A stretch of DNA of 64,000 bases, from NCBI GenBank assembly GCA_964235495.1, contig CAXSAX010000020.1, positions 1 through 64,000 of the forward strand, read 5' to 3'. Position numbers and translations under genes: made by a program. The notes under the pieces are model-generated. The model made no database searches and was not told the DNA's origin. It saw nothing but the letters and a program-made list of their open reading frames with translations. The DNA comes from LMUY01 sp964235495 (GTDB lineage: Bacteria; Pseudomonadota; Alphaproteobacteria; Acetobacterales; Acetobacteraceae). Shown here one piece after another: positions 25,815-34,796 of this stretch (position 1 is its first letter; each line of letters opens with the position of its first letter).

Positions 25815-26870
25815 TCAAGCCGCCCGCAGCACCAGCCGTCCCGTCACCTTGCCGTCGCGCAGCCGCATCAGCGCGGCGTTGGCCTCCGGCATCGGCACCG
25901 TCGTGTACGCCATGGGCCGCAGCTTGCCGGTCTGCCCCAGCGCCACCAGCTCGCGCAGCTCCTTCGGGTTGCCCACGTAGCTGCCCCCCATCGTCAGCTC
26001 CCGCATCGCCATGACCGGCAGCATGACGGTGAAGTCGCCGCCGAACAGGCCGACCTGCACCAGCCGGCCGCCCTTGGCCAGCGCGGCGAAGGCGAAGCGG
26101 GCGGTGGCGGCGCCGTTCACCAGGTCGATCACTGCGCGCACCGGGCCGCCGGCGGCCGCCAGGATGCGGTCGGTCACGTCCTCGCCGGAGCCGTCCACCA
26201 CCTGCGTGGCGCCGGCGGCGGTGGCGGCGGCGCGCTTCTCCTCGCTGATGTCCACCACGACGATGCGGCGGTGGTCCAGCGCCCTCAGCACGGCGATGGC
26301 GTTCAGCCCCAGCCCGCCGGCGCCGACGATCACCACGGGGAAATCGGGCGGCAGCGGCATGATCTTCTTGATGGCGGAGTACACGGTGATGCCGCTGCAC
26401 GCGTAGGTGGCGGCGAGCGCCGGGTCGATGGTGCCGGGATCCACCAGGTGGCTCGGCTGCATCGCCAGCACGTGGGTCGCGTAGCCGCCGTTCTGGTAGA
26501 TGCCGATCGAGCGGCCCTGCGCGCACATGTTGTCCTCCTCGGCGAGGCAGCGCTCGCACCGGCCGCAGCCGACCCAAGGGTACACGATCCGCACGTCCCC
26601 CACCGCCACGCCCGCCGCGTCCGGCCCGAGCTTGACGACGCGGCCGACGATCTCGTGCCCCATGGCGAGCGGCAGCACCACGCCGCGGTCCTTCAGCGAC
26701 ATGCGGTTGCCGCCGCCGACGTCGTAGTAACCTTCCCAGATGTGCAGGTCCGAGTGGCACACGCCGCAATGGGTGACCTCCAGCAGCACCTGCTCGCCGG
26801 TGGGCTCCGGAGTCGGCAGCTCCATCTCCCGCAGGGCGGCCCCGTTCTCGACCACGGCCCAGGCGCGCAT
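25815..26870 (-). CDS. Zinc-dependent alcohol dehydrogenase (MDR family)
   Basis: Medium-chain dehydrogenase of about 351 residues. The catalytic zinc site is CGVCHSDLH plus GHE. The structural zinc lobe is four Cys in GCGRCERCLAEEDNMC. The Rossmann fold has VIVGAGGLGLNAI followed by an acidic residue (VVDIS), indicating NAD preference. The start at 26870 has GGGAGG 7 bases upstream, so the longer frame to 26945 is rejected. It probably oxidises primary or secondary alcohols; the exact substrate is not evident. It converges with the aldo/keto reductase. Confidence 0.92.
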   Translation of the reverse strand: MRAWAVVENGAALREMELPTPEPTGEQVLLEVTHCGVCHSDLHIWEGYYDVGGGNRMSLKDRGVVLPLAMGHEIVGRVVKLGPDAAGVAVGDVRIVYPWVGCGRCERCLAEEDNMCAQGRSIGIYQNGGYATHVLAMQPSHLVDPGTIDPALAATYACSGITVYSAIKKIMPLPPDFPVVIVGAGGLGLNAIAVLRALDHRRIVVVDISEEKRAAATAAGATQVVDGSGEDVTDRILAAAGGPVRAVIDLVNGAATARFAFAALAKGGRLVQVGLFGGDFTVMLPVMAMRELTMGGSYVGNPKELRELVALGQTGKLRPMAYTTVPMPEANAALMRLRDGKVTGRLVLRAA

Positions 26871-26973
26871 CCCAGCCTCCCTCGCTTTTGCCCGGGAATG
26901 ACACACCCGGCCCGCCGCCGGGTCAACGCCCGCTTGGCTTTGCAAGCCTGGTGCGGGGGGCTAGAACAAAGGC

Positions 26974-27225
26974 ATGAGCGGGAACGGCGCAGACCTCGGG
27001 GCCATCTACCAGGCCATCATCGCGATCTCGAACGAGCTGCGATCGTTCAAGGCCGAGATGGGGGCGTTCAAGGTCGAGATGCGGGCTGAGTTCCGCGAGG
27101 TGCGCGCCGAGATCGCCGAGCTGCGGCAAACCGTGCGCGACTATCACGGCTCGGTCATCGGCCACGGCGTGCTGATCACCGAGCTGGACGAGCGGGTCAC
27201 GCGGCTGGAACAATCCCGCTCGTGA
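26974..27225 (+). CDS. Small coiled-coil protein
   Basis: An 83-residue protein dominated by heptad-like repeats (NELRSFKAEMGAFKVEMRAE, EIAELRQTVRD) and ending in another short helix (LDERVTRLEQ). No catalytic motif or membrane segment. Small coiled-coil genes of this sort are common in the group and usually unannotated. It precedes the dehydrogenase at 27253 by 27 bp and may share its transcript. Confidence 0.6.
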   Translation: MSGNGADLGAIYQAIIAISNELRSFKAEMGAFKVEMRAEFREVRAEIAELRQTVRDYHGSVIGHGVLITELDERVTRLEQSRS

Positions 27226-27252
27226 CAGCAACGTCCGTCTGATCGGGCCGCC

Positions 27253-28326
27253 ATGCGCACCCACCGGATCGCCGCCATTCCCGCCGACGGCATCGGCCCC
27301 GAGGTCATCGCCGCCGGGCTGGAGGCGCTGGACACGCTGGCCGCGCGCGACGGCGGCTTCTCCCTGCAGATCGACCAGTACGACTGGGGTAGCGAGCGCT
27401 ATCGCCGCACCGGCGCGCTGATGCCGGCGGACGGGCTGGAGCAGCTGCGCACGGCGGATGCGATCTATTTCGGCGCCGTCGGCGCGCCGGACATCCCGGA
27501 CCACGTGACGCTGTGGGGCCTGCGCCTGCCGATCTGCCAGGGCTTCGACCAGTACGCCAACGTCCGCCCCACCCGCATCCTGCCCGGCGTCACCAGCCCG
27601 CTGCGCCGCGTGGGCGTGGGTGACCTCGATTGGCTCATCATCCGCGAGAACAGCGAGGGCGAGTATGCCGGCCATGGCGGCCGCGCCCATCGCGGCCTGC
27701 CGGAGGAGGTCGCCACTGAGGTCGCGATCTTCACCCGGGTCGGCGTGGAGCGGATCATGCGCTACGCGTTCCAGTCCGCCCAGGCTCGCCCCGCCCGGCA
27801 CCTCACGGTGGTCACCAAGTCCAACGCGCAGCGCCACGGCATGGTGTTCTGGGACGAGGTCGCCGCCCTCGTGGCGCCCGACTTCCCGGACGTGGCCTGG
27901 GACAAGGAGCTGGTGGACGCCATGACGGTCCGCATGGTGAACCGCCCCGGCAGCATCGACACGGTGGTCGCCACCAACCTGCACGCCGACATCCTGAGCG
28001 ACCTGGCCGCGGCCCTCGCCGGCTCGCTCGGCATCGCCCCCACCGGCAATGTGGACCCGCAACGGCGCTTCCCCTCGATGTTCGAGCCAATCCACGGCTC
28101 CGCCTTCGACATCACCGGCAAGGGCATCGCGAACCCGGTGGCGAGCTTCTGGACGGCGGCGATGATGCTGGACCACTTGGGCGAGGCGGCGGCGGGGCAG
28201 CGGTTGATGGCGGCAGTGGAGCAGGTGTGCGCCGCCGGGCTGCTGACGCCGGACCTGGGCGGCACCGCCACCACCGCCGAGGTGACGCGCGCGGTGTGCG
28301 AGGCGATCCGCGGCGGCAATGCGTGA
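27253..28326 (+). CDS. ttuC: Tartrate/D-malate dehydrogenase (isopropylmalate dehydrogenase family)
   Basis: A 357-residue NAD- and metal-dependent beta-decarboxylating dehydrogenase. It begins RIAAIPADGIGPEVI. It has the tartrate/malate-type DWGSERY rather than the isopropylmalate substrate loop, NVRP(T)R for carboxylate binding, RENSEGEYAG, the catalytic Lys in VTKSNA, metal Asp residues in TNLHADILSD, and EPIHGSAFDI for NAD. It likely oxidises D-malate or tartrate to pyruvate, oxaloglycolate or glycerate-type products. The stop overlaps the mazG start by 4 bases, so the two are translationally coupled. Confidence 0.88.
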   Translation: MRTHRIAAIPADGIGPEVIAAGLEALDTLAARDGGFSLQIDQYDWGSERYRRTGALMPADGLEQLRTADAIYFGAVGAPDIPDHVTLWGLRLPICQGFDQYANVRPTRILPGVTSPLRRVGVGDLDWLIIRENSEGEYAGHGGRAHRGLPEEVATEVAIFTRVGVERIMRYAFQSAQARPARHLTVVTKSNAQRHGMVFWDEVAALVAPDFPDVAWDKELVDAMTVRMVNRPGSIDTVVATNLHADILSDLAAALAGSLGIAPTGNVDPQRRFPSMFEPIHGSAFDITGKGIANPVASFWTAAMMLDHLGEAAAGQRLMAAVEQVCAAGLLTPDLGGTATTAEVTRAVCEAIRGGNA

Positions 28327-29114
28327 GCGACCCAGCGGCCGAAGCCGAGCTGCGCCGCCTGCTGGACGTCATGGCCCGGCTGCGCGCGACGGACGGCTGC
28401 CCCTGGGACCGGGCGCAGGACTTCGACACCATCGCGCCCTACACGGTCGAGGAAGCCTACGAGGTCGCCGACGCCATCGCCCGGCGGGACTGGGCCGGGC
28501 TGCCGGACGAGCTGGGCGACCTGCTGTTCCAGGTGGTCTACCACGCCCGGCTGGCGGAGGAGGCGGGCCGCTTCGCCTTTGCGGACGTGGCGCGCGGCAT
28601 CGCCGACAAGATGGTGCGCCGCCACCCGCACGTCTTTGCCGACGCCCCACCGCAGCCGGGCGGCTGGGAAGCCGGCAAGACGGCCGAGCGCCTCGCTCGC
28701 AACGAGCATGGCACGCTCGCCGGCGTGCCGGTCGGCCTGCCCGGATTGACCCGCGCCGCCAAGCTCACGGCGCGGGCCGCCCGGGTCGGGTTCGACTGGC
28801 CGGACGCCGCGGCGGTGCTGGAGAAGCTGGCCGAGGAGACCGCCGAGTTGCGCACCGAACTGCCCGCCGCCGACCCGGCGCGGCTTCAGGACGAGTTGGG
28901 TGACATGCTGTTTGTGCTGGCCAACCTCGCTCGCAAGCTTGGGCTGAACCCGGAAACCTGCCTGCAAGCGGCGAACGCCAAGTTCACCCGGCGGTTCGAG
29001 GCCGTGGAGGACCGGCTCGCGGCAGCGGGCATCACGCTGGCAGAGGCGGGGCTGGCGCGCATGGAGGCGGCTTGGCAGGCGGTGAAGTCGGCGGAGCGGC
29101 CGCCCGGGACGTAG
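28323..29114 (+). CDS. mazG: Nucleoside triphosphate pyrophosphohydrolase MazG
   Basis: All-alpha NTP pyrophosphohydrolase of about 263 residues with two MazG domains. Each has the metal-binding EExxE/ExxD pattern: EEAYEV with DELGDLLFQ in the first half, and EETAEL with DELGDMLFVLANL in the second. It hydrolyses dNTPs and rNTPs to monophosphates, cleaning the nucleotide pool. GTG 28323 overlaps the upstream stop (GTGA) and gives the usual N-terminus with GCPWDRAQ near residue 25; the longer frame from 28227 is inside the previous gene. Its 3' end overlaps the convergent GT87 gene by 83 bp. Confidence 0.92.
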   Translation: MSDPAAEAELRRLLDVMARLRATDGCPWDRAQDFDTIAPYTVEEAYEVADAIARRDWAGLPDELGDLLFQVVYHARLAEEAGRFAFADVARGIADKMVRRHPHVFADAPPQPGGWEAGKTAERLARNEHGTLAGVPVGLPGLTRAAKLTARAARVGFDWPDAAAVLEKLAEETAELRTELPAADPARLQDELGDMLFVLANLARKLGLNPETCLQAANAKFTRRFEAVEDRLAAAGITLAEAGLARMEAAWQAVKSAERPPGT

Positions 29115-30300
29115 CGCCGGCGCGGGCCGCATGGGCCGCCGCCGAGAACAGGCGGCGCTCCCATCGGACATGGTGGGCCAGCACTATGCTCAGCAGCGCT
29201 GCACAGGGCACCCCAACGGGGACCAGCGGCGCCGCGAACGTCGAAAGGACGGCGAGCGCCAGCACATCCGATTGCCACGCAGGCGTCCCGTCGCGCTGCG
29301 CCAGGCGGGCCAGGAACGCCGCCGCCACGCCCAGCAGCATCATGTCCCAGACCAGCACGTAGGGCGTGGCCAGCGCCGTGCCGAGCGCGGTCAGCGCGCT
29401 ACGAACCTCGTGGGAGAACGGACGCGCGCCGATATAGGCCACGCCCAGCACGGCGCCGCCCGCCACCAGCGCCTGGGCCGCGACGGCGCCCGGGTAACCC
29501 ACTCCCAACCAGCGCAGCAGGCCGAACACGCTTTGCAGGATGCCCCAGTGGATCGCCTGCCCGTCCAGCAGCACGTGGGCGCTACGCCCGCCGGAGTGGA
29601 GGAACGCCGACCAGCTTGCCGCGCCGTAGCGCCAGGCGGAAGCGGCCACCATCACTCCGGCCGTGGCCGCAGCGCTTCCCAAGGCGCGCCAGTTCCGCGT
29701 GGCCAGCAGCAGGACCGGCAGCATGGCCGCGAGCTGCGGCTTGTACGTCAGCAAGCCCGCCAGGACCCCGGCGGCCAACGGCCGGCTCGGGGCGAGCAAC
29801 AGCCCGCCCCCGAGCAGCGCCGCGTTGAGGAAGCCGTTCTGGCCGTACCAAAACTCGGCCCAGCTCAGCGTGCAGGCCAGCGCTCCCACCGCGGCATCCC
29901 GCCCCCCGATGGCGAACGCCACGCCCGCGAACAAGCCGAACGCGCCCAAGGACCAGGCGAGATGGGCATCCTGCAGCGGGAGCCAGTCCAGCGGCTCCAG
30001 CAGCAGGAGAAACGACGGCGGATAGAGCCATGGCAGGAACGGGACGGCCTGCCGGCCCATGATGGCCTGCATCTCGGGACGCAGCATGTCCCAGTTGTAG
30101 AGCCCGGCCGCGCCGACCCGTGCCACGGCCCGGCCGACGGCGTAGAAGCACATGAAGTCGTTGGCGCTGCCCGCATCCGCGAAGCCGCCACGGGCGATGC
30201 TCAGCAAACTGCCCAGGGCGCAGGTGCCCAGCACGGCCAGCGCGCAAGGCAGGATGACCCGGCGCCTGATCGACCAGCGCGGCTTGTCTCGCCGGATCAT
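29032..30300 (-). CDS. GT87/DUF2029-type membrane glycosyltransferase
   Basis: About 422 residues with 9-11 hydrophobic segments. The family's luminal loop motifs are present (GSANDFMCFYAVGRAV after the first helix, YNWDMLRPEMQ, PFLPWLYPP and GLLTYKPQLAAMLP). GT87 enzymes use polyprenyl-phosphate sugars to mannosylate lipids or glycans; the substrate here is unknown. ATG 30300 has GAGGGG upstream. The last ~28 residues are Pro/Ala-rich and lie inside the convergent mazG gene, so the true C-terminus may simply run on without selection. Confidence 0.8.
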   Translation of the reverse strand: MIRRDKPRWSIRRRVILPCALAVLGTCALGSLLSIARGGFADAGSANDFMCFYAVGRAVARVGAAGLYNWDMLRPEMQAIMGRQAVPFLPWLYPPSFLLLLEPLDWLPLQDAHLAWSLGAFGLFAGVAFAIGGRDAAVGALACTLSWAEFWYGQNGFLNAALLGGGLLLAPSRPLAAGVLAGLLTYKPQLAAMLPVLLLATRNWRALGSAAATAGVMVAASAWRYGAASWSAFLHSGGRSAHVLLDGQAIHWGILQSVFGLLRWLGVGYPGAVAAQALVAGGAVLGVAYIGARPFSHEVRSALTALGTALATPYVLVWDMMLLGVAAAFLARLAQRDGTPAWQSDVLALAVLSTFAAPLVPVGVPCAALLSIVLAHHVRWERRLFSAAAHAARAGATSRAAAPPTSPPAKPPPCAPAPPLPA

Positions 30301-30431
30301 CCACACCCCTCGCCCACCGGCCCCGCAGGCATCTTGCCGCGATGGCGGTTAGCACCTGGTAAATCGAGGCGGAGGCGGCCCGGCAGACCACGAGGCGCGA
30401 GGACCCGGTGGCCGCCATCGCGGCGGGGCGG

Positions 30432-31340
30432 TCAGGCCGGATTGGCGGAAGCCTTGATGAAATCGACGAACGCCCGCAGCGGCGCGGGCATCAAGCGGCG
30501 TCCGGGGTAGTACAGGAACGGCCCGGAAAAGCATTGCCACCACGGCTCCAGGACGGGCTCAAGCCCGCCGCTGTCGAGCTGCGGGCGCAACCAGTCCTCG
30601 AAGACATGGATGATGCCGGCGCCGGCGACCGCCGCTGCGACCGCGAGATCGGTTGCCACGCCGTTGCCCACCAGCAGCGGCCCCGTCGGATCGACCCGGA
30701 CCACCTCGCCGCCGCGTTCGAACTCCCACGGGACCGCCGTGCGGCCGGCGAACCGGCCGCGCAGGCAGGCATGGCCCAACAGCTCGCTCGGATGCTCCGG
30801 CCGGCCCCGCCGCGTGAGGTAGGCCGGGGCTGCGGCGGTGGCGAAGCGCTGGACGCGCGGCCCGATCGGCACCGCCACCATGTCCTGCTCCAGCCGGTCG
30901 TCGTAGCGGATGCCGGCGTCGCATTCGGCCGCGAGCACATCGACGAAGCCGCTTTCGGCGATCACCTCCAGCCGGATGTCCGGGTAGGCGGCGAGGAACG
31001 GCGGCACGATGGCGGGCAGCACCAGCCGCGCCGCGCTGATCGGCACGTTGAGCCGCAGCCAGCCCGCCGGCCGGTCGCGGAAGCCGTTCACCACGTCGAG
31101 CGCGTCCTCCACCCCGGCCAGCGCCGGGCCGAGCCGCTCCAGCAGGCGCTGGCCGGCCTCGGTCGGCACCACGCTGCGGGTGGTCCGGTTGAGCAGCCGC
31201 ACCCCGAGCTGCGCCTCCAGCCGCCGCACCGCCTCGCTGAGCCCGGACGCGCTGCCGCCGCTGGCGCGCGCGCCGTCGCGGAAGCCGCGGGCGCGCGCCA
31301 CCGCCACGAAGGCGTTCAGATCGCCAAGGTCGGCCCCCAT
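30432..31340 (-). CDS. LysR-family regulator (CrgA-type)
   Basis: A 302-residue LysR regulator with an N-terminal winged HTH (DLNAFVAVARARGFRDGA, then VRRLEAQLGVRLLNRTTRSV) and an effector domain with GWLRLNVP and IRYDDRLEQDMVAV. It is divergent from an aldo/keto reductase 94 bp away, which is its likely target. The ATG at 31340 sits at the natural family start; the long open frame up to 32219 is antisense to the reductase. Confidence 0.9.
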   Translation of the reverse strand: MGADLGDLNAFVAVARARGFRDGARASGGSASGLSEAVRRLEAQLGVRLLNRTTRSVVPTEAGQRLLERLGPALAGVEDALDVVNGFRDRPAGWLRLNVPISAARLVLPAIVPPFLAAYPDIRLEVIAESGFVDVLAAECDAGIRYDDRLEQDMVAVPIGPRVQRFATAAAPAYLTRRGRPEHPSELLGHACLRGRFAGRTAVPWEFERGGEVVRVDPTGPLLVGNGVATDLAVAAAVAGAGIIHVFEDWLRPQLDSGGLEPVLEPWWQCFSGPFLYYPGRRLMPAPLRAFVDFIKASANPA

Positions 31341-31433
31341 TGTCCATAAACCCGCACAGCCTGTACGGAGTTGTGGAAGTTGTCGCGCGCGAGGGCAACA
31401 CCCAGCTCTGCGTCTCACCAGGGAGACCCAGCC

Positions 31434-32306
31434 ATGTCCAGCATCGACCAGTCCGGCACGTTCGCCCTCGGCGGCCACCCCGTGAAGCGGCTCGGCTACG
31501 GCGCCATGCAGCTCGCCGGGCCCGGCGTGTTCGGGCCGCCCAAGGACCACGCCGCCGCCCTGGCGGTGCTGCGCGAGGCCGTCGCGAGCGGCGTGAATCA
31601 CATCGACACCAGCGAGTTCTACGGCCCCCACGTCACCAACCAGCTGATTCGCGAGGCCCTGTCGCCCTATCCCGACGACCTCGTGGTCGTCACCAAGATC
31701 GGCGCGCAGCGCGGCGCGGATAAATCCTGGAACCCGGCGTTCTCGCCGGAGCAGCTGACGCAGGCGGTGCACGACAACCTGCGCACCCTGGGCCTGGAGG
31801 CGCTCGACGTGGTCAACCTGCGCGTCATGTTCGCGCACCACCCGGCGGAAGGCTCGATCGAGGCGCCGCTCGCCACCCTGGCCGATCTGCAGCGGCAGGG
31901 CCTGGTGCGCCACATCGGGCTGAGCAACGTCACCCCGGCGCAGGTCGCGGAAGGCCGCCGGATGTGCGAGATCGTCTGCGTGCAGAACCACTACAACCTG
32001 GCGCACCGGCACGACGACGCCCTGATCGACGACCTGGCGCGCGACGGCATCGCCTACGTGCCGTTCTTCCCGCTCGGCGGCTTCACCCCGCTGCAATCCT
32101 CCGCCCTGTCCGCCGTCGCCGCCCGGCTGGACGTGACGCCGATGCAGGCGGCGCTCGCCTGGCTGCTGCACCGCGCGCCCAACATCCTGCTGATCCCCGG
32201 CACCTCGTCCGCCGCGCACCTGCGGGAGAACCTCGCCGCGGCGGAGTGCGTGCTGCCGGAGGACGCGCTGCGGGAGTTGGACTCGGTGGCCGCCGTGCCC
32301 GCCTGA
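31434..32306 (+). CDS. Aldo/keto reductase, LysR-linked
   Basis: A 290-residue oxidoreductase of the aldo/keto reductase superfamily. It has RLGYGAMQLAG, HIDTSEFYGP (catalytic Asp and Tyr), VTKIGAQ (Lys) and VMFAHHPAE in the His region. The C-terminal cofactor segment is LIPGTSSAAHL. GGGAG lies 9 bases before the ATG. It is paired with a divergent LysR regulator and followed 2 bp later by the PhzF-like gene, forming a two-gene transcript. Such LysR/AKR pairs often respond to electrophiles or xenobiotic carbonyls, but the inducer is unknown. Confidence 0.9.
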   Translation: MSSIDQSGTFALGGHPVKRLGYGAMQLAGPGVFGPPKDHAAALAVLREAVASGVNHIDTSEFYGPHVTNQLIREALSPYPDDLVVVTKIGAQRGADKSWNPAFSPEQLTQAVHDNLRTLGLEALDVVNLRVMFAHHPAEGSIEAPLATLADLQRQGLVRHIGLSNVTPAQVAEGRRMCEIVCVQNHYNLAHRHDDALIDDLARDGIAYVPFFPLGGFTPLQSSALSAVAARLDVTPMQAALAWLLHRAPNILLIPGTSSAAHLRENLAAAECVLPEDALRELDSVAAVPA

Positions 32307-32308
32307 CC

Positions 32309-33175
32309 ATGCAGCGCCGCTACCGCACCGTGGACGTGTTCACCGCCCAGCGTTTCGGCGGCAACCCGCTGGCCGTCGTGCTGGACGCCGCCGGGCTGGA
32401 CACGGCCGCCATGCAAGCCATCGCGCGGGAGTTCAACTACTCCGAAACCACTTTCGTCCTGCCGCCGCGGGACCCGGCGCACACGGCCCAGGTCCGCATC
32501 TTCACGCCGGGGAGCGAGCTGCCCTTCGCCGGCCATCCCAACGTCGGCACCGCTTATGTGCTGGCGCTGGAAGGCGACGCCTCGCCGCGGATGCTGTTCG
32601 AGGAGATGGCGGGGCTGGTGCCGGTCGAGGTGCTGTGGGAGGGCGCGGCGCCGGTGGGGGCCGAACTGACCGCGCCGCAGCCGTTGCAGCGCCTGTCCCC
32701 GGTGCCGGCGGACACGATTGCGGAGTGCCTGTCGCTGGCGCTGTCGGACATCGTGGGCCAGCCCTTGGTGGCCACCGTGGGCGTGCCATTTGCCTTCGCG
32801 GAGGTGGCGTCCCGCGACGCGTTGCGCCGCGCCCGGTGCGACCCGGCGGCGTTTGCCCGCACGTTCCCCCGCGCGGGCGCCAACGCGATCTATTTCTACA
32901 GCCGTAGTGACGGCGGCCTGCACGCCCGCATGTTCTCGCCCTTGGACGGCGTGGGCGAGGACCCGGCCACCGGCAGCGCCGCGGTCACTCTGGCCGCGTT
33001 GCTGGCGGAAGGTGGGCCGGATGGCGAGGTGGCGCTGCGGGTGGAGCAGGGCCGCGACATGGGGCGGCCAAGCACGTTGCTGACGCGGGTGGCAAGCGCG
33101 GGCGGCGCCGTGCACAGCGCGCATGTCGGCGGGCGCTGCGTGGCGGTGATGCGGGGCGTGATAGAAGGCAGCTAA
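32309..33175 (+). CDS. PhzF-family isomerase/epimerase-like protein
   Basis: A 288-residue member of the PhzF family (diaminopimelate epimerase fold, two similar lobes). Marks are FTAQRFGGNPLAVV at the start, the catalytic Glu in NYSETTFVL, PFAGHPNVGTA, and FSPLDGVGEDPATGSA near the C-terminus. Most members have no phenazine role, and no other phz gene is present, so the substrate is unknown. It starts 2 bp after the reductase stop and is surely co-transcribed with it. Confidence 0.9.
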   Translation: MQRRYRTVDVFTAQRFGGNPLAVVLDAAGLDTAAMQAIAREFNYSETTFVLPPRDPAHTAQVRIFTPGSELPFAGHPNVGTAYVLALEGDASPRMLFEEMAGLVPVEVLWEGAAPVGAELTAPQPLQRLSPVPADTIAECLSLALSDIVGQPLVATVGVPFAFAEVASRDALRRARCDPAAFARTFPRAGANAIYFYSRSDGGLHARMFSPLDGVGEDPATGSAAVTLAALLAEGGPDGEVALRVEQGRDMGRPSTLLTRVASAGGAVHSAHVGGRCVAVMRGVIEGS

Positions 33176-33216
33176 GCCGCCCTGGCAGCCGACCTCATCG
33201 CACCTGGCAGGTGATC

Positions 33217-33945
33217 ATGATCCCGCACCAGATACACCAGCTATGGATTCCACCGGAGAAAAGCGACGGCTCAGTGCCCTGGGACGTCAAAGACAACTCC
33301 TCCTGCTGGAAGGACCTGCACCCCGACTTCAGCCATTGCATCTGGACCCTCCCTGATCTGCTGAAGGCCTTGCCGGGCGATGAGGCGTCTTGTCTGGAAA
33401 AGGTTTTGCCGGTGTGCCGGTTCGAGTCGATGAAAGCCGATCTTGCGCGCTTGTTCCTGCTCCATCATCAGGGAGGGTTCTGGACGGACTTAAAGCTGCG
33501 CCCACTCTGCCGCTTCCTTGACCGGCACGTGGGCGACGACTTGCTGCTGATCGAGCACTTCCAAAGCGAGTTCATCCCCGACCCGGCAGGCGTGCTCGTC
33601 AACGGCTTCTTCGGCTGCTGCCCCAAAAACCCGTTCATAGGCGAGTGCCTGAAACGCGCCCTGGCCAACGTCGGCAAGCGCCTGGCAACGACGATCTGGG
33701 AAGTCACGGGGCCGAAACTGTTCATGGACACCCGGGACGAAGCCGAACGGAGCGGTCAGGCCATCAAGGGGCAGATCCTGCCGAGTGCCGCGGTTTGGGG
33801 GAGGCTGATCGAGATCGGTTCGGGTGGTTTCAGCGCCAACGACGATCACTGGTCAATCCGGGAGCAGCGCGAAACGATGTACCTCGATACGGCGGATCGT
33901 GCCGAAGCCGTTCCGGTCTGGCGATACAAGTACCTGCGTACGTGA
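33217..33945 (+). CDS. GT32-like glycosyltransferase, DXD motif degenerate
   Basis: About 242 residues. It opens with IPHQIHQLWIP, and the middle contains SMKADLARLFLLHHQGGFWTDL. Both match the GT32/capsular sugar-transferase fold, where the second segment normally ends in a DXD nucleotide-sugar and metal site. Here that site reads TDLKLRP, so the second Asp is lost. It may use another ligand or be inactive. GTG 33211 is an alternative start two codons upstream. It stands alone and is by eye less GC-rich than its neighbours, suggesting transfer. Confidence 0.75.
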   Translation: MIPHQIHQLWIPPEKSDGSVPWDVKDNSSCWKDLHPDFSHCIWTLPDLLKALPGDEASCLEKVLPVCRFESMKADLARLFLLHHQGGFWTDLKLRPLCRFLDRHVGDDLLLIEHFQSEFIPDPAGVLVNGFFGCCPKNPFIGECLKRALANVGKRLATTIWEVTGPKLFMDTRDEAERSGQAIKGQILPSAAVWGRLIEIGSGGFSANDDHWSIREQRETMYLDTADRAEAVPVWRYKYLRT

Positions 33946-33950
33946 CCCGT

Positions 33951-34781
33951 TCAGGCCATGCCGGCAAACAGCATCTCCGTCAGCGCCGCATGACCCGCCT
34001 CGTCCGGCGCGCACACCAGCCCGCCCCCGGTGTCCGTCACCTGCATCGGCGAGCCGTCGAAATGCGCCGAGTACCCGCCCGCCTCCTGGTGCAGCAGCCA
34101 GCCCGGCAGGTGGTCCCATGGCATCAGCCGGTTGAACACCAGGTAGTCGCAATGCCCGGCGGCCAGCATGCGGTATTCGTGGGCGGCGCAGCGGTAGTCG
34201 GCGACCCCGGCGAGCCCGGCCATGTTGCGCATCACCGCGCCGCGCCACGGCTCCTTCATGTAGCGCCAGGACAGGCACCCCGTCATGCGGGACGGCTGCG
34301 TGGCGGTGGACACGCGCAGCCGGGTGCGGCCGCCGATGGGGGTGAGGCCCCAGGCGCCGCCGCCGCGCAGCGCCACGGCGGTGTCGTCGATCACCGGGTC
34401 ATGGATCACGGAGGCGACCACGGCGCCGTCCAGCACCGCCGCCGCCATCATGCCGAACAGCGGCAAGCCGGCGCAGTAGTTGGAAGTGCCGTCGATCGGG
34501 TCCACCACGAAGGCCAGCCCGCCCTCGCCGAGCCGGCCTAGCAGCGCCGGGTCGGCGGCGCAGGCCTCCTCGCCCACCACCAGGCAGCCGGGGAACAGGC
34601 GGCGCAGCCCGGTGGTGATCATTGCCTCCGCCGCCTCGTCCGCCTCCGTCACCAGGTCGGTGGGGCCGGACTTGGTGCGGATGGCGCCGGGCTGCAGGTT
34701 GCGGAAGCGCGGCATCACCTCCACCCGCGCCGCCGCCCGGATCAGCTGGACGATGTCGGCCAGGTCTTTCTCGTCAAACAT
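33951..34781 (-). CDS. Inositol-monophosphatase family phosphatase
   Basis: A 276-residue Mg-dependent phosphatase. The three metal motifs are visible: GEEA, DPIDGTSNY and WDHLPG. Members act on inositol-1-phosphate, histidinol-phosphate or 3'-phosphoadenosine phosphates, and sequence alone does not separate these. It lies 15 bp downstream of hflX and so is probably the last gene of the hfq-hflX transcript. Confidence 0.9.
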   Translation of the reverse strand: MFDEKDLADIVQLIRAAARVEVMPRFRNLQPGAIRTKSGPTDLVTEADEAAEAMITTGLRRLFPGCLVVGEEACAADPALLGRLGEGGLAFVVDPIDGTSNYCAGLPLFGMMAAAVLDGAVVASVIHDPVIDDTAVALRGGGAWGLTPIGGRTRLRVSTATQPSRMTGCLSWRYMKEPWRGAVMRNMAGLAGVADYRCAAHEYRMLAAGHCDYLVFNRLMPWDHLPGWLLHQEAGGYSAHFDGSPMQVTDTGGGLVCAPDEAGHAALTEMLFAGMA

Positions 34782-34796
34782 GGCCAGCCTCGTCGA

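Noticed and set aside
32309..33175. The PhzF-like gene as evidence for phenazine synthesis
   Set aside because: No other phenazine genes occur, and most PhzF-family members have unrelated roles.
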